Shown piece after piece: positions 1 through 9,018 of a stretch of DNA of 64,000 bases. The notes beneath the pieces were generated by a model. That model was not told the DNA's origin. It made no database searches and was given only the letters and a program-made list of their open reading frames with translations. Origin of the DNA: Algoriphagus sp. TR-M9 (GTDB lineage: Bacteria; Bacteroidota; Bacteroidia; Cytophagales; Cyclobacteriaceae); NCBI RefSeq assembly GCF_027594545.1, contig NZ_CP115160.1, positions 2,179,001 through 2,243,000 on the forward strand. Direction: 5' to 3'. The position numbers were made by a program, and so were the translations under genes. Every line of letters starts with the position of its first letter. The first letter of the stretch is position 1.

Positions 1-13
1 GCATGAATTATAA

Positions 14-54
14 TCATCCCTCTGTGTGTCGCTTCGGGTCATGCTTGATTTCAT
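14..54. repeat. Dispersed ~40-bp repeat, copy 1
   Basis: Begins TCATCCC, continues TGTGTGTCG, and ends CATGCTTGATTTCAT. A second copy lies at 135-175 and a third at 62807-62846, with a 3' half-copy at 253-270. The conserved blocks are TCATCCC, TGTGTG, CG, and CATGCTCG followed by TTTCAT, with a variable 7-8 base centre. All copies are intergenic. The function is unknown; it resembles the short REP-like repeats common in Bacteroidota, but that link is by impression only. Confidence 0.7.
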
Positions 55-89
55 GTGTTTATAATTTGATTTTTAATGGCCATAACCTG

Positions 90-111
90 TCCCGTGACGA
101 AGGAAACGGGA
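90..111. repeat. Small hairpin between repeat copies
   Basis: TCCCGT at 90-95 is complementary to ACGGGA at 106-111, giving a 6-bp stem with a 10-base loop. It lies between copies 1 and 2 of the dispersed repeat, so the unit may be copy-hairpin-copy. Confidence 0.45.
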
Positions 112-134
112 TGGAATCTTCGCAAGAATTATAG

Positions 135-175
135 TCATCCCACTGTGTGACGATCTTCGACATGCTCGATTTCAT
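135..175. repeat. Dispersed ~40-bp repeat, copy 2
   Basis: TCATCCC at 135-141, then CTGTGTGACG and CATGCTCGATTTCAT ending at 175. It is in the same orientation as copy 1, about 121 bases downstream. The flanking AATTATA before and TTTATA after are also shared, so similarity extends to about 60 bases. Confidence 0.7.
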
Positions 176-252
176 ATATTTATAGATATTTCTTCCTGAG
201 CTAAGTGAATAAGCAAACCACTAAAAATCAAACCTAATAAAGAACCCAAAGT

Positions 253-270
253 CATTCTTGATTTCATTTG
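253..270. repeat. Partial dispersed repeat (3' half)
   Basis: CATTCTTGATTTCATTTG differs from the end of copy 1 (CATGCTTGATTTCATGTG) at two of 18 positions. The 5' half (TCATCCC/TGTGTG) is missing, so this is either a decayed copy or chance similarity in AT-rich DNA. Confidence 0.4.
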
Positions 271-545
271 TCAAAGTTTGATTTTCAAAAGCTGCTTTAC
301 TTTTTGATTCTTTTTAAATTAAGATAAGAATTTCAGATCTGTAGGTGTAAATCCTTCCGAAACTGTCATCGGTTTCTTAAAGGCAAAGAACTATTTAGTG
401 AAAACTTTTATCAAAAATGAATCCAAATGTATGGAGTTTAAATACTAAATTAAATTTTAAGGATGAATTTCGGTACAGAAGAAGCAAGTGTTACCCCATT
501 GGCATTTTTGTCAATTTATGCAAATAACATTCAATCATACAGGCA

Positions 546-1820
546 ATGAAAATAGTATTCTCAGCATTAGGAACGCGTGGTGATATTGAACCATTTCTGT
601 CTCAAGCCGAAATTTTTTCTGAAGCTGGTCATGAAATCGTCTGCTTGTTTCCCGAGCAATTCCGGGAAAAAGTCTCTCAGCTTGGTTACAAATTCCTCGG
701 TTTTGACAGGAGGTTTCTAGAACTGATAGATAGTCAAAGTGGTAAGAATATCATGGGTGGTGGAGGGAGCGCCTGGAATCAATTCAAAAACTACATTCAG
801 CTGGCTAAAAGCTCCATGAGTCTGCAGCAAATCCTGATTGACCAGCAGCGGGATGTTTTATTGGAAGAAAAGCCAGACCGTGTAATTTTTCACGCCAAGT
901 GTCTATACTATTTTGTAGCAGCCATGGCAAGACCAGACCAATTCACCTTCCTTACTCCTCTACCCTGTTTGACGCATCCCACGGAGGAATTTCCGCATAT
1001 CGGCCTAGGAAAATGGAAGCCATTCGGCAAAAAGCTCAACTTATTTTCCTACAGGCTGGTGAATGGTGCGAGAAGATTGACCATGAAAAAGTTCCTGAAG
1101 AAACATTACTCAGACTTTCCCGATCTGAAAATAAACTCCACTAGTTTAAGGAAATTTGAAGAGGAAAAATTGGAAACGGTGTATACTATCTCTCCTACTC
1201 TTTTCCCAAAACCGGGTTACTGGCCAAAATCCGCACACATAGTAGGCTATTTTTTCAGAAATCAAATGAAATCCTTTCTTCCAGATCCAAACCTAGAAAA
1301 ATGGTTGAAAAAGTACTCCAAGGCCATTTTGATCACTTTTGGGTCCATGGGAAATCCCAAACCTAAAGAACACTCTGCTACAATCATTCATTTGCTTCAA
1401 AAACACAAAATACCCGCAATTGTAAATTTGTCCTGGGGAGGATTGGAAAAAATAGAGGGGACTGATGAGTCTATATTCTATGTAGATCAGATTCCATACG
1501 AATGGATTTTACCTAAACTTTATGGTATCATACACCATGGCGGTTCCGGCACTACTCACCACGGAGCAGCACATGGATGTGTGCAAATGATTATGCCACA
1601 TATTATTGACCAGTATTTTTGGAATCGGATCATCGTAAAGAGAGGACTAGGTCCATTGGGACCTAGTATTCATGATTTGGATGAGGTAGATTTCGAGCGA
1701 GCTCTATTGGACTTTTGGCAAAACCCAACTTATAAATCAACTGCCAAAACCATTTCTGATCAGCTGAAACAGGAAGCACCACGTAACTTTGTCCTGGATT
1801 TGGTTCTCAACAGAAATTGA
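546..1820 (+). CDS. Glycosyltransferase, GT1/MGT-like (UDP-sugar dependent)
   Basis: This 424-residue protein looks like a GT-B fold glycosyltransferase of the UDP-glucosyl/sterol glucosyltransferase group. The N terminus reads KIVFSALGTRGDIEPFL, the usual start of this family, with the GTRGD loop. The C-terminal nucleotide-sugar domain carries a LITFGSMG strand and the donor-binding stretch IIHHGGSGTTHHGAAHG near residues 325-345, followed by the expected PHIIDQ segment. No signal peptide is present, so it is probably cytoplasmic. It ends 11 bases before the GH32 gene and may be co-transcribed with it. The acceptor (lipid, carotenoid, small molecule) cannot be told from sequence. Confidence 0.85.
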   Translation: MKIVFSALGTRGDIEPFLSQAEIFSEAGHEIVCLFPEQFREKVSQLGYKFLGFDRRFLELIDSQSGKNIMGGGGSAWNQFKNYIQLAKSSMSLQQILIDQQRDVLLEEKPDRVIFHAKCLYYFVAAMARPDQFTFLTPLPCLTHPTEEFPHIGLGKWKPFGKKLNLFSYRLVNGARRLTMKKFLKKHYSDFPDLKINSTSLRKFEEEKLETVYTISPTLFPKPGYWPKSAHIVGYFFRNQMKSFLPDPNLEKWLKKYSKAILITFGSMGNPKPKEHSATIIHLLQKHKIPAIVNLSWGGLEKIEGTDESIFYVDQIPYEWILPKLYGIIHHGGSGTTHHGAAHGCVQMIMPHIIDQYFWNRIIVKRGLGPLGPSIHDLDEVDFERALLDFWQNPTYKSTAKTISDQLKQEAPRNFVLDLVLNRN

Positions 1821-1831
1821 ATCACCTGAAA

Positions 1832-3322
1832 ATGAAAAATTCAAATACAATTTTTGCCCTCCTAGTTTCAGGCTTACTCATGAGCTGTGAATCTAGCCCT
1901 GAAGTTCAGTTTTCCAGCCAAGTAAAAGAGGAATATCGCCCCGCTTACCACTTTAGCCCTATGACCGGCTGGATGAACGACCCCAATGGACTTGTTTATT
2001 TAGATGGGGAATATCATCTATTCTACCAGTATTATCCAGACAGTACGGTTTGGGGGCCTATGCATTGGGGACATGCAGTTTCAGCTAATTTAACCCATTG
2101 GGAGCATTTGTCCACTGCTCTTTATCCTGATAGTCTAGGCTATATTTTCTCAGGAAGTGCAGTGTATGACGCCGAAAACAGCTCTGGATTGGGTACAGCA
2201 GACAGTCCACCTTTGGTAGCTATATTCACCCATCACGACCCCAAAGGAGCGGAATCTGGATCAAGTACTTTCCAACATCAAAGTTTGGCTTACTCCACCG
2301 ATCAAGGCAGAACCTGGTCAAAATATGTAGGAAACCCAGTATTGAAAAACCCAGGAATCCGGGATTTCCGAGATCCGAAAGTTTCCCAGATCTCCAATGA
2401 AGACGGAAGTAAAATTTGGGTGATGACATTGGCAGTTTGGGATCATATACGATTTTACACTTCACCAGACCTCAAAGAATGGACGCTTTCAGGGGAGTTT
2501 GGCAAAAATATAGGTGCTCATGGAGGTGTATGGGAATGCCCAGATTTGCTTCCCTTTCAAACACCGTCCGGGGAGGAAAAATGGGTGTTACTGGTTAGCA
2601 TCAATCCTGGAGGACCGCAAAAAGGATCTGCCACGCAGTATTTCATCGGGGACTTTAAAGACGGCCAATTCATCCCGGATGATAGCATGATTAGGTGGAT
2701 TGACTATGGACCGGATAATTATGCTGGAGTAACATGGAGTAACCTCCCTGCTGATCAAAACAGAACGCTTTTTATAGGCTGGATGAGTAATTGGATTTAT
2801 GGCAATGTGGTCCCAACCAAAGCCTGGAGGTCTGCCATGACCACTCCACGGGAATTGAGCTTGTTTGACGTATCTGGTACTTTACTGCTGAAATCTGCTC
2901 CAGCCAAAGAACTGGAAAAACTTAGAGCTCAAGCTTACCCAATCAATGGAAGCTCTTCCGACTTGCCATCCGAAGCAGTGGAAATCCTGTCCGAGCTGGA
3001 TGGCTCAGATCAATTTTCAATCAGCATCTCTAACGAGGAAGGTGATGAAGTGCTAATTTCTAAAGAATCGAATTTGGTCAGTATAGACAGGAGAAATTCA
3101 GGAAAAGTAGATTTCCAGCAAAACTTTGGAGCTATGCACTCTGCTCCAATGAGCTGGCAGGCAGAAAACATCCGAATTTTCCTGGATGCCTCATCTATAG
3201 AGCTATTTGTCAACGAGGGCGAATTAGTCATGACCTCATTGGTATTCCCCAACAGCCCCTATACCAAGATTGAATTTGATGAAAGCCTAAAGCACAAAAA
3301 GATTTTTAATCTGAAAAAGTAA
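1832..3322 (+). CDS. Glycoside hydrolase family 32 lipoprotein (levanase/fructanase/invertase)
   Basis: This is a 496-residue secreted GH32 enzyme cleaving fructose-containing sugars such as levan, inulin or sucrose. The hallmark WMNDPNG motif (nucleophile Asp near residue 50), RDP (about 180-182) and WEC with the acid/base Glu (about 234-236) are all present. The rest is the five-bladed propeller followed by a C-terminal beta-sandwich (SSIELFVNEGE). I chose the ATG at 1832 over the TTG at 1817 because it begins a lipoprotein signal with lipobox LLMSC. It follows the glycosyltransferase closely. A fructose-type porter and kinase occur at 54713-56926, far downstream. Exact substrate is not determinable. 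Confidence 0.93.
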   Translation: MKNSNTIFALLVSGLLMSCESSPEVQFSSQVKEEYRPAYHFSPMTGWMNDPNGLVYLDGEYHLFYQYYPDSTVWGPMHWGHAVSANLTHWEHLSTALYPDSLGYIFSGSAVYDAENSSGLGTADSPPLVAIFTHHDPKGAESGSSTFQHQSLAYSTDQGRTWSKYVGNPVLKNPGIRDFRDPKVSQISNEDGSKIWVMTLAVWDHIRFYTSPDLKEWTLSGEFGKNIGAHGGVWECPDLLPFQTPSGEEKWVLLVSINPGGPQKGSATQYFIGDFKDGQFIPDDSMIRWIDYGPDNYAGVTWSNLPADQNRTLFIGWMSNWIYGNVVPTKAWRSAMTTPRELSLFDVSGTLLLKSAPAKELEKLRAQAYPINGSSSDLPSEAVEILSELDGSDQFSISISNEEGDEVLISKESNLVSIDRRNSGKVDFQQNFGAMHSAPMSWQAENIRIFLDASSIELFVNEGELVMTSLVFPNSPYTKIEFDESLKHKKIFNLKK

Positions 3323-3331
3323 GCAAAAAAA

Positions 3332-3371
3332 AGCTGCCTCAAGTGTATCCAACAAGGATCTTGAGGCAGCT
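3332..3371 (-). terminator. Rho-independent terminator of the TlpA-like gene
   Basis: A 12-bp perfect stem (AGCTGCCTCAAG 3332-3343 with CTTGAGGCAGCT 3360-3371). On the minus strand it is followed by a run of T (A-run at 3324-3332), so it serves the minus-strand alaS-gatB-tlpA operon; it also separates it from the convergent GH32 gene. Confidence 0.85.
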
Positions 3372-3397
3372 GATAGGCTTAAGAATTTAATTTTCTA

Positions 3398-4510
3398 TCA
3401 ATTGAAAATTTCTTCCAATTTAGCGCGCAAACTAGGTCCACGAAGATCCTTGGCGATGATCTTACCGTCCGGATCCAGTAGATAGGTAGCCGGAATAGCA
3501 TTAATCTGATAAGTCTCCGCAGCCACGGAGTTAAAGTATTTCAAATCCGACACTTGGGTCCATGTCAAACCGTCTTCTTCTATAGCCTGTACCCAAGCTT
3601 CCTTGGTACGGTCCAGCGAAACACCGAATACTTCAAATCCTTGATCTTTATATTGATTGTAAAGTTTGACCACATTGGGGTTTTCCTCTCTACAAGGCTT
3701 GCACCAAGCAGCCCAAAAATCTATCATCACATATTTACCCCGAAAATCCGATAGCTTGATCAGTTCGCCCTGCGGATTTGTCAATTCAATTTCAGGTGCT
3801 ACCTGCCCCATGGAAAGTGCCCGCATTTCGTCCAATTGCTGTTTCAACTGAATGATAGACTTCGTCTCAGGATATTTTTCGTCTAGTTTAGCCACCAGAC
3901 TATCGATGAACTGAAATTCATTCTTCGGGTTGATCAGTCCTATGGCAGCTAAGGAAGCGAAACTATCCCCCATGCTGTTGATCACATTTTTGACTTCGGA
4001 AGCTTGATTGCTCTCTAGAAGCATGGCTTCAGCTTGGATTTCCTTGATGCGCTCCGAGTCGTTTTCACTCATTGCCTCATAATATGCTTCATTCAAAGCA
4101 TTGACCTTGGTCTGATAGGCTTCCATCATTTTTTCGATTTTGACCATTTCCTGAGAATCTTTAGATCCTTCGATCACCAGACTTTCTGGAGAGGAGAAAT
4201 CGTAGTTTACCTGAACATCCTCATTCAGAAGTGCTAGTCTTACAGACTTTTGACCGTAAAGATTCAACTCATAAAATGTAGGAGTATCCACAGAAACCTG
4301 ATATTCGAAACTGCCCTTATCATCCAGCGTTAAGGTGTCCAAAACCTTCGGTCGGGTGTCGGTGAATTGAGAAAGAATAATATCCCCCCCAGGGGCATTT
4401 TCTAGTGTACCGGAAATGGTTACTGTGCCATCATTTTTAACTTCCTTTTCTGAACAGGCAGAAAAGCTAAAAATGAGTAATAAGGCAATTGCATTAATTC
4501 GATTTAGCAT
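3398..4510 (-). CDS. DUF4369/TlpA-family thioredoxin-like lipoprotein
   Basis: This 370-residue envelope protein starts with a lipoprotein signal ending FSFSAC. Residues about 28-120 fit the DUF4369 beta domain. A Lys/Glu-rich helical middle follows, then a C-terminal AhpC/TSA-thioredoxin domain. The redox motif is WCKPC (in FWAAWCKPCREENP) and the cis-proline region is NAIPATYLLDPDG. Family members act as periplasmic thiol-disulfide reductases, though many Bacteroidota paralogues are uncharacterised. It starts 4 bases after gatB ends, so it is probably translated from the alaS-gatB transcript. Confidence 0.88.
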   Translation of the reverse strand: MLNRINAIALLLIFSFSACSEKEVKNDGTVTISGTLENAPGGDIILSQFTDTRPKVLDTLTLDDKGSFEYQVSVDTPTFYELNLYGQKSVRLALLNEDVQVNYDFSSPESLVIEGSKDSQEMVKIEKMMEAYQTKVNALNEAYYEAMSENDSERIKEIQAEAMLLESNQASEVKNVINSMGDSFASLAAIGLINPKNEFQFIDSLVAKLDEKYPETKSIIQLKQQLDEMRALSMGQVAPEIELTNPQGELIKLSDFRGKYVMIDFWAAWCKPCREENPNVVKLYNQYKDQGFEVFGVSLDRTKEAWVQAIEEDGLTWTQVSDLKYFNSVAAETYQINAIPATYLLDPDGKIIAKDLRGPSLRAKLEEIFN

Positions 4511-4514
4511 GGGT

Positions 4515-5975
4515 TTAATTCTCTAATAATTCGGTCAATAATTTCGTGGCAACTTTCGGGTCTGCTTTACCTTTGGATTTCTGCATCACTTGTCCCATAA
4601 ACATCCCAATAAGCCCTTTTTTGCCTGACTTATACTGTTTTACCTTTGCTGCATTTTCCGCCAGAACCGCTTCAATGATAGGTTTAAGAGATCCCTCGTC
4701 ACTTTCTTGAATCAGGTTCATTCGCTGGGCTATTTCCAAAGGACTTTCATTTGGAGATTGGAGCAGTGCGGGAAATATCTTTTGCGAAGCGGCTGTATGG
4801 CTCACCTTGTTTTCATCCACCAGGCTGATCAGAGATGCCAAAGATTGGCTACTTACTGGGAAATCATCCATTTGAAGGGCAAGTTCATTCAAAGCCGACT
4901 TCACCGGTCCCATCATCCAATTGGACGCAGCTTTGTAATTATTTGTTTTGGAACATAGTTCATCAAACCAGTGGGCTACTTCTTTTGCCTCCGTGAGAAA
5001 ACTCGCATCATAGGCCGGTAAACCGTATTCTTCCACAAACTTTTTATGCAAATCTCTAGGCAAAACCGGCATGGAGGATTTCACGGCATTGAGCCATTCG
5101 TCAGAGATCACCACCGGACTGAGGTCTGGTTCGGGAAAATACCGGTAATCGTTCAGGTCTTCTTTGGTGCGCATACTCGAAGTCAGTCCTGTAGCAGCAT
5201 CAAAGGTTCTGGTTTCAGAAATTACTTCCTCACCCGCTTCTATTAATCCAATCAAGCGTTCGTGTTCATGTTCGATGGCCCGAAATACATTTCTGAAGGA
5301 ATTCATATTTTTCACCTCTACCTTCTTGCCCAGTTCGCTAGCCTCTTTCAATCTTACAGAAATATTGGCATCACAGCGAAGCGAACCTTCCTCCATATTT
5401 CCATCACATATATCCAGGTATTTCACCAGCTTTTTCACCTCCACTAAGAATGCATAGGCTTCTTCCGGGCTATTCAAATCAGGTTCGGTGACGATCTCTA
5501 TGAGGGGAGTGCCCGCTCTGTTGAAATCTACCAAGGTATCTGCTTCTCCGGCCAAGTGAATTGATTTACCGGCATCCTCCTCCATGTGTACCCGGTTTAG
5601 CTGCACTTCCTTTTTGGTACCATCTGCCAATTCTATGGGAACCGTTCCTCCTACACAAATCGGCCCTTTGTCCTGAGTGAGCTGATATCCTTTGGGAAGA
5701 TCCGGGTAAAAGTAGTTTTTCCTGGCAAAGACATTGTGACGTGTAATCTGCGAATTACAAGCCAAGCCCATCTTGATGGCATAGGCAATAGCTTTGCGAT
5801 TTACTTTAGGCAAAGTACCGGGGTGCCCCAGGGTAATGACAGAAATCTGAGTGTTTGGAGCTTGTCCGTATAGATTGGCATCTGCAGCAAACATTTTACT
5901 TTCTGTCAATAGCTGGGCATGTACTTCCAGCCCGATCACCAATTGGTATTTATTCCGTATTTCCTCGCTTAGCAT
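4515..5975 (-). CDS. gatB: Asp-tRNA(Asn)/Glu-tRNA(Gln) amidotransferase subunit B
   Basis: GatB is the subunit of the GatCAB complex that activates and amidates Glu-tRNA(Gln) or Asp-tRNA(Asn). At 486 residues it has the expected length. The start YQLVIGLEVHAQLLTESKMF is diagnostic, followed by YFYPDLPKGYQ and GSLRCDANISVR, with the YqeY-like tRNA-binding C terminus ending in GLIGMFMGQVMQ. It lies 21 bases downstream of alaS. gatA and gatC are not in this window. Confidence 0.97.
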   Translation of the reverse strand: MLSEEIRNKYQLVIGLEVHAQLLTESKMFAADANLYGQAPNTQISVITLGHPGTLPKVNRKAIAYAIKMGLACNSQITRHNVFARKNYFYPDLPKGYQLTQDKGPICVGGTVPIELADGTKKEVQLNRVHMEEDAGKSIHLAGEADTLVDFNRAGTPLIEIVTEPDLNSPEEAYAFLVEVKKLVKYLDICDGNMEEGSLRCDANISVRLKEASELGKKVEVKNMNSFRNVFRAIEHEHERLIGLIEAGEEVISETRTFDAATGLTSSMRTKEDLNDYRYFPEPDLSPVVISDEWLNAVKSSMPVLPRDLHKKFVEEYGLPAYDASFLTEAKEVAHWFDELCSKTNNYKAASNWMMGPVKSALNELALQMDDFPVSSQSLASLISLVDENKVSHTAASQKIFPALLQSPNESPLEIAQRMNLIQESDEGSLKPIIEAVLAENAAKVKQYKSGKKGLIGMFMGQVMQKSKGKADPKVATKLLTELLEN

Positions 5976-5996
5976 TTTGCTTCTTTTTCTGATCAG

Positions 5997-8621
5997 TTAA
6001 AGGTACAACTCCTTCGCTTTGGCTACTACATTTTCTAGTCCAGCGAGATTTTTTCCACCAGCAGTGGCAAAAAACGGCTGTCCTCCGCCCCCTCCTTGTA
6101 TTTCTTTTGCCAAATCTCTCACGATTTGACCGGCATTTAGCGCTTTATTTTTAACTAATTCTTCGTCAATGATGACAGCTATCTGAGGCTTCTCACTAAT
6201 ATTTGCAGCTAGGATTACAAAAGCTTTTTCCACTTCATTTTTCAATTCGTAAGCCAGCTTTTTCAGTGAATCAGCGTTCGGAAGGGTCACTTGGGCAATT
6301 AAGGTATTCATCCCTTCACCTTCCACAAATTTTCTGAGTAGTTCTGCCTTCACTGCTCCTGCCTTTTCCAGATGGAGCTCCTCTAATTCCTTTTTCAACT
6401 CATTTCTTTCCTGGATCAATCCTTCCAGAGACTTGGTCAGATCTTTAGGGTTTTTGAGGATTTCTTGAACTTTCTTCAAAAGCTCTTCCTGCTCTCGATA
6501 ATACCGCTCTGCTGCCTCGGCAGTTACCGCTTCGATTCTTCTCACACCAGATGCGCTGGAACCTTCGGAAACGATTTTGAATAAACCGATTTGGCTTGTT
6601 TGGGGTACGTGTGTACCTCCGCAAAGTTCTACAGAGAAATCTCGATCGAATGTAACCACCCGCACAAAGTCTCCATATTTTTCACCAAATAGCGCAGTAG
6701 CCCCTTGTTTTTTCGCCTCTTCGATGGGAACATTTCTTTGTTCCACTAAAGGAATATTCTGTCTGATTTTCTCATTCACGATATCCTCTACTTTTGAAAT
6801 TTCGGCATCCGTCAATTTGCTAAAATGGGAAAAGTCAAAGCGAAGCAAATTCTGATTCACTAAGGAACCGCGCTGCTGAATGTGATCCCCAAGAACTTCT
6901 TTCAAAGCAGCCTGAAGTAAGTGTGTAGCTGTGTGATTATTTTCAGTCAAAAACCGCTTTTCAGCGTCAACTTCAGCTCCAAAATTAGCTGCTGGATATG
7001 CAGGAAGCTTTTCTACAAAATGAACGATCAAGTCGTTCTCCTTCTTTGTGTCAATTACTTTGATTGTTTCAGTATCAGAAATCAATATTCCTGTATCTCC
7101 TACTTGCCCGCCACTTTCTGCATAGAATGGTGTTTTATCCAAAACCAATTGGTACTTGTCACCTTTCTTATCGGAAATCACACGGTATTTGATTATACGA
7201 GAATCAGCTTCCAAAAAGTCATAGCCGACAAACTCCACTCCATCATCCTCATTCACCACCACCCAGTCACCGGTTTCTGATTCAGATGCAGCTCTGGAGC
7301 GGGACTTTTGCTCTTCCATTTCCCTGGTAAAGCCTTTTTCGTCCAACGAAAGTCCGCTTTCGCGGGCAATCAAGGATGTCAAATCTAGCGGAAAACCAAA
7401 AGTATCATAAAGCTCAAACGCTGTTTTGCCAGGAATTACATTTTCTCCCTTTTCTGCTAATTCAGCTTTAATCTGATCCAGCATTTTCAGGCCATTGTCC
7501 AGCGTACGAAGGAAGGATGTCTCTTCTTCGAAAATCACTTTCGCAATAAACTCCTGCTGCTGTCTAACCTCAGGAAAAATATCTCCAAAATTGTCTGCAA
7601 TAAGACTTGTCAACTCATATAAAAACGGTTCGTGGAAACCCAAGAACGTGTATCCGTAGCGAACTGCTCTTCTCAAAATCCTGCGTATCACATAACCGGC
7701 TTTGTTATTGGATGGCAATTGCCCATCAGCGATGGTAAAAGAAATTGCACGGATATGATCTACAATCACGCGGAACGCAATATCTGTCGGCAAATCTTTG
7801 CCGTAAACTTTGCCCGATTTCTTAGCCAATGCGTCCAAAAAAGGCGCAAATAAATCCGTATCGTAGTTGGAGGATTTGTGCTGAATAGCTCTCACCAATC
7901 GCTCAAAACCCATTCCTGTATCTACGTGTGTAGCAGGAAGAGCTTTCAAAGATCCGTCCGAAACTCTGTTGAACTGCATGAAAACCAGGTTCCAGATTTC
8001 TATAACTTGCTCGTGATCATTATTCACCAAATCTTTCCCTGCTATTTGAGCACGCTCTGCATCAGGTCTCAGGTCAATGTGAATTTCAGAACATGGTCCA
8101 CATGGCCCTACATCACCCATCTCCCAAAAATTATCCTTTTTGTTGCCCATGATGATCCTGTCTTCGGGCACGATAGCCTTCCAGAAATCATAAGCCTCTT
8201 GGTCCATTCCCAAGTTATCACCTTGATCCCCTTCAAAAACCGAGACATAGAGTCTATCCTGGTCCAAACCATAAACTTCGGTCAATAACTCCCAGGCCCA
8301 GGTAATCGCCTCTTTTTTAAAGTAATCTCCAAAAGACCAATTACCCAACATCTCAAACATGGTATGGTGATAGGTATCTACACCTACTTCTTCGAGATCG
8401 TTATGCTTGCCACTGACACGAAGGCATTTTTGAGAATTGGCTACTCTTGGGAATTTGGCGATTTCATTTCCCAGAAATGCATCTTTAAACTGATTCATTC
8501 CCGCGTTGGTAAACATCAAAGTAGGGTCATTTTTGACCACAATCGGTGATGAGGGAACGTATTGGTGCTGCTTTGATTGGAAAAACTCAATGAAGGTGCT
8601 CCGTATTTTCTTTGCTTCCAT
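5997..8621 (-). CDS. alaS: Alanine--tRNA ligase
   Basis: Class II alanyl-tRNA synthetase of 874 residues, full length. The order is catalytic core (FIEFFQSKQHQYVPSSP, FTNAGMNQFKD, TMFEMLGNWSFGDYFK), tRNA-recognition helices, and the editing domain with zinc ligands in HTATHLLQAAL and CGGTHV. The C-Ala oligomerisation domain follows, ending in the Gly-rich stretch GGGGGQPFFATAGG. It attaches Ala to tRNA(Ala) and clears Ser/Gly mischarging. It is the first gene of a minus-strand operon with gatB and the TlpA-like lipoprotein. Confidence 0.98.
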   Translation of the reverse strand: MEAKKIRSTFIEFFQSKQHQYVPSSPIVVKNDPTLMFTNAGMNQFKDAFLGNEIAKFPRVANSQKCLRVSGKHNDLEEVGVDTYHHTMFEMLGNWSFGDYFKKEAITWAWELLTEVYGLDQDRLYVSVFEGDQGDNLGMDQEAYDFWKAIVPEDRIIMGNKKDNFWEMGDVGPCGPCSEIHIDLRPDAERAQIAGKDLVNNDHEQVIEIWNLVFMQFNRVSDGSLKALPATHVDTGMGFERLVRAIQHKSSNYDTDLFAPFLDALAKKSGKVYGKDLPTDIAFRVIVDHIRAISFTIADGQLPSNNKAGYVIRRILRRAVRYGYTFLGFHEPFLYELTSLIADNFGDIFPEVRQQQEFIAKVIFEEETSFLRTLDNGLKMLDQIKAELAEKGENVIPGKTAFELYDTFGFPLDLTSLIARESGLSLDEKGFTREMEEQKSRSRAASESETGDWVVVNEDDGVEFVGYDFLEADSRIIKYRVISDKKGDKYQLVLDKTPFYAESGGQVGDTGILISDTETIKVIDTKKENDLIVHFVEKLPAYPAANFGAEVDAEKRFLTENNHTATHLLQAALKEVLGDHIQQRGSLVNQNLLRFDFSHFSKLTDAEISKVEDIVNEKIRQNIPLVEQRNVPIEEAKKQGATALFGEKYGDFVRVVTFDRDFSVELCGGTHVPQTSQIGLFKIVSEGSSASGVRRIEAVTAEAAERYYREQEELLKKVQEILKNPKDLTKSLEGLIQERNELKKELEELHLEKAGAVKAELLRKFVEGEGMNTLIAQVTLPNADSLKKLAYELKNEVEKAFVILAANISEKPQIAVIIDEELVKNKALNAGQIVRDLAKEIQGGGGGQPFFATAGGKNLAGLENVVAKAKELYL

Positions 8622-8740
8622 GAAGGTTTTGAGGCAATTAAGAATGCTATTTAGGCCGAATTACAGCCGATTTTACTGGGGGACAAAATTAACAGAATTG
8701 ACGGTGTTACCTGCATGAGGGTGAGAATTTCTGTCTTATG

Positions 8741-8759
8741 AAAATCTCCCGCAAGGGCG
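8741..8759. repeat. Inverted repeat arm A
   Basis: AAAATCTCCCGCAAGGGCG is exactly complementary to 8934-8952 (19 bp). It is followed at about 8773-8810 by a second GC-rich arm B whose inverted partner lies at about 8979-9018. Confidence 0.85.
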
Positions 8760-8772
8760 GAACCCATAAAAA

Positions 8773-8810
8773 ATTTCTCGCGGCGGCGCAACGGCGCGGC
8801 GATAAAAGAG
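8773..8810. repeat. GC-rich repeat arm B
   Basis: This arm begins TTTCTCGCGGCGGCGCAACG and ends with GATAAAAGAG. It is an imperfect inverted match of about 8979-9018, which carries CGCCGCTCCGCTGCGTCGCC flanked by CTTTTATC and CGCGAGAAAA. The composition contrasts strongly with the AT-rich surroundings. Confidence 0.65.
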
Positions 8811-8933
8811 ATTAGTGAAAATCTAATAGGTGATTATTTACGAAATACGATATACGGGATTTTTGAGCAGTTGAAATGATTTATAAAATCAAGCCTCCTT
8901 CAACACTAAAGGAAAATAGAAATTGCGCCTTTG

Positions 8934-8952
8934 CGCCCTTGCGGGAGATTTT
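8934..8952. repeat. Inverted repeat arm A'
   Basis: Perfect 19-bp reverse complement of 8741-8759. It overlaps a CGC-rich tract (GCGCCTTTGCGCCCTTGCGG). Confidence 0.85.
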
Positions 8953-8978
8953 TTATTCCATTAAGCCAAAGAAAGAAC

Positions 8979-9018
8979 CTTTTATCCTTCGCCGCTCCGC
9001 TGCGTCGCCGCGAGAAAA
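8979..9018. repeat. GC-rich repeat arm B'
   Basis: Imperfect inverted partner of 8773-8810. The arm order along the DNA is A, B, A', B', which is interleaved rather than nested. Confidence 0.65.

Larger units (their letters stand above)
1..545. other. Gene-free region upstream of the glycosyltransferase
   Basis: No open reading frame with protein-like composition was seen. The first 270 bases hold two full and one partial copy of the dispersed repeat plus a small hairpin. The rest (about 270-545) is AT-rich and probably carries the promoter of the glycosyltransferase at 546, but no clear promoter match was identified. Confidence 0.6.
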
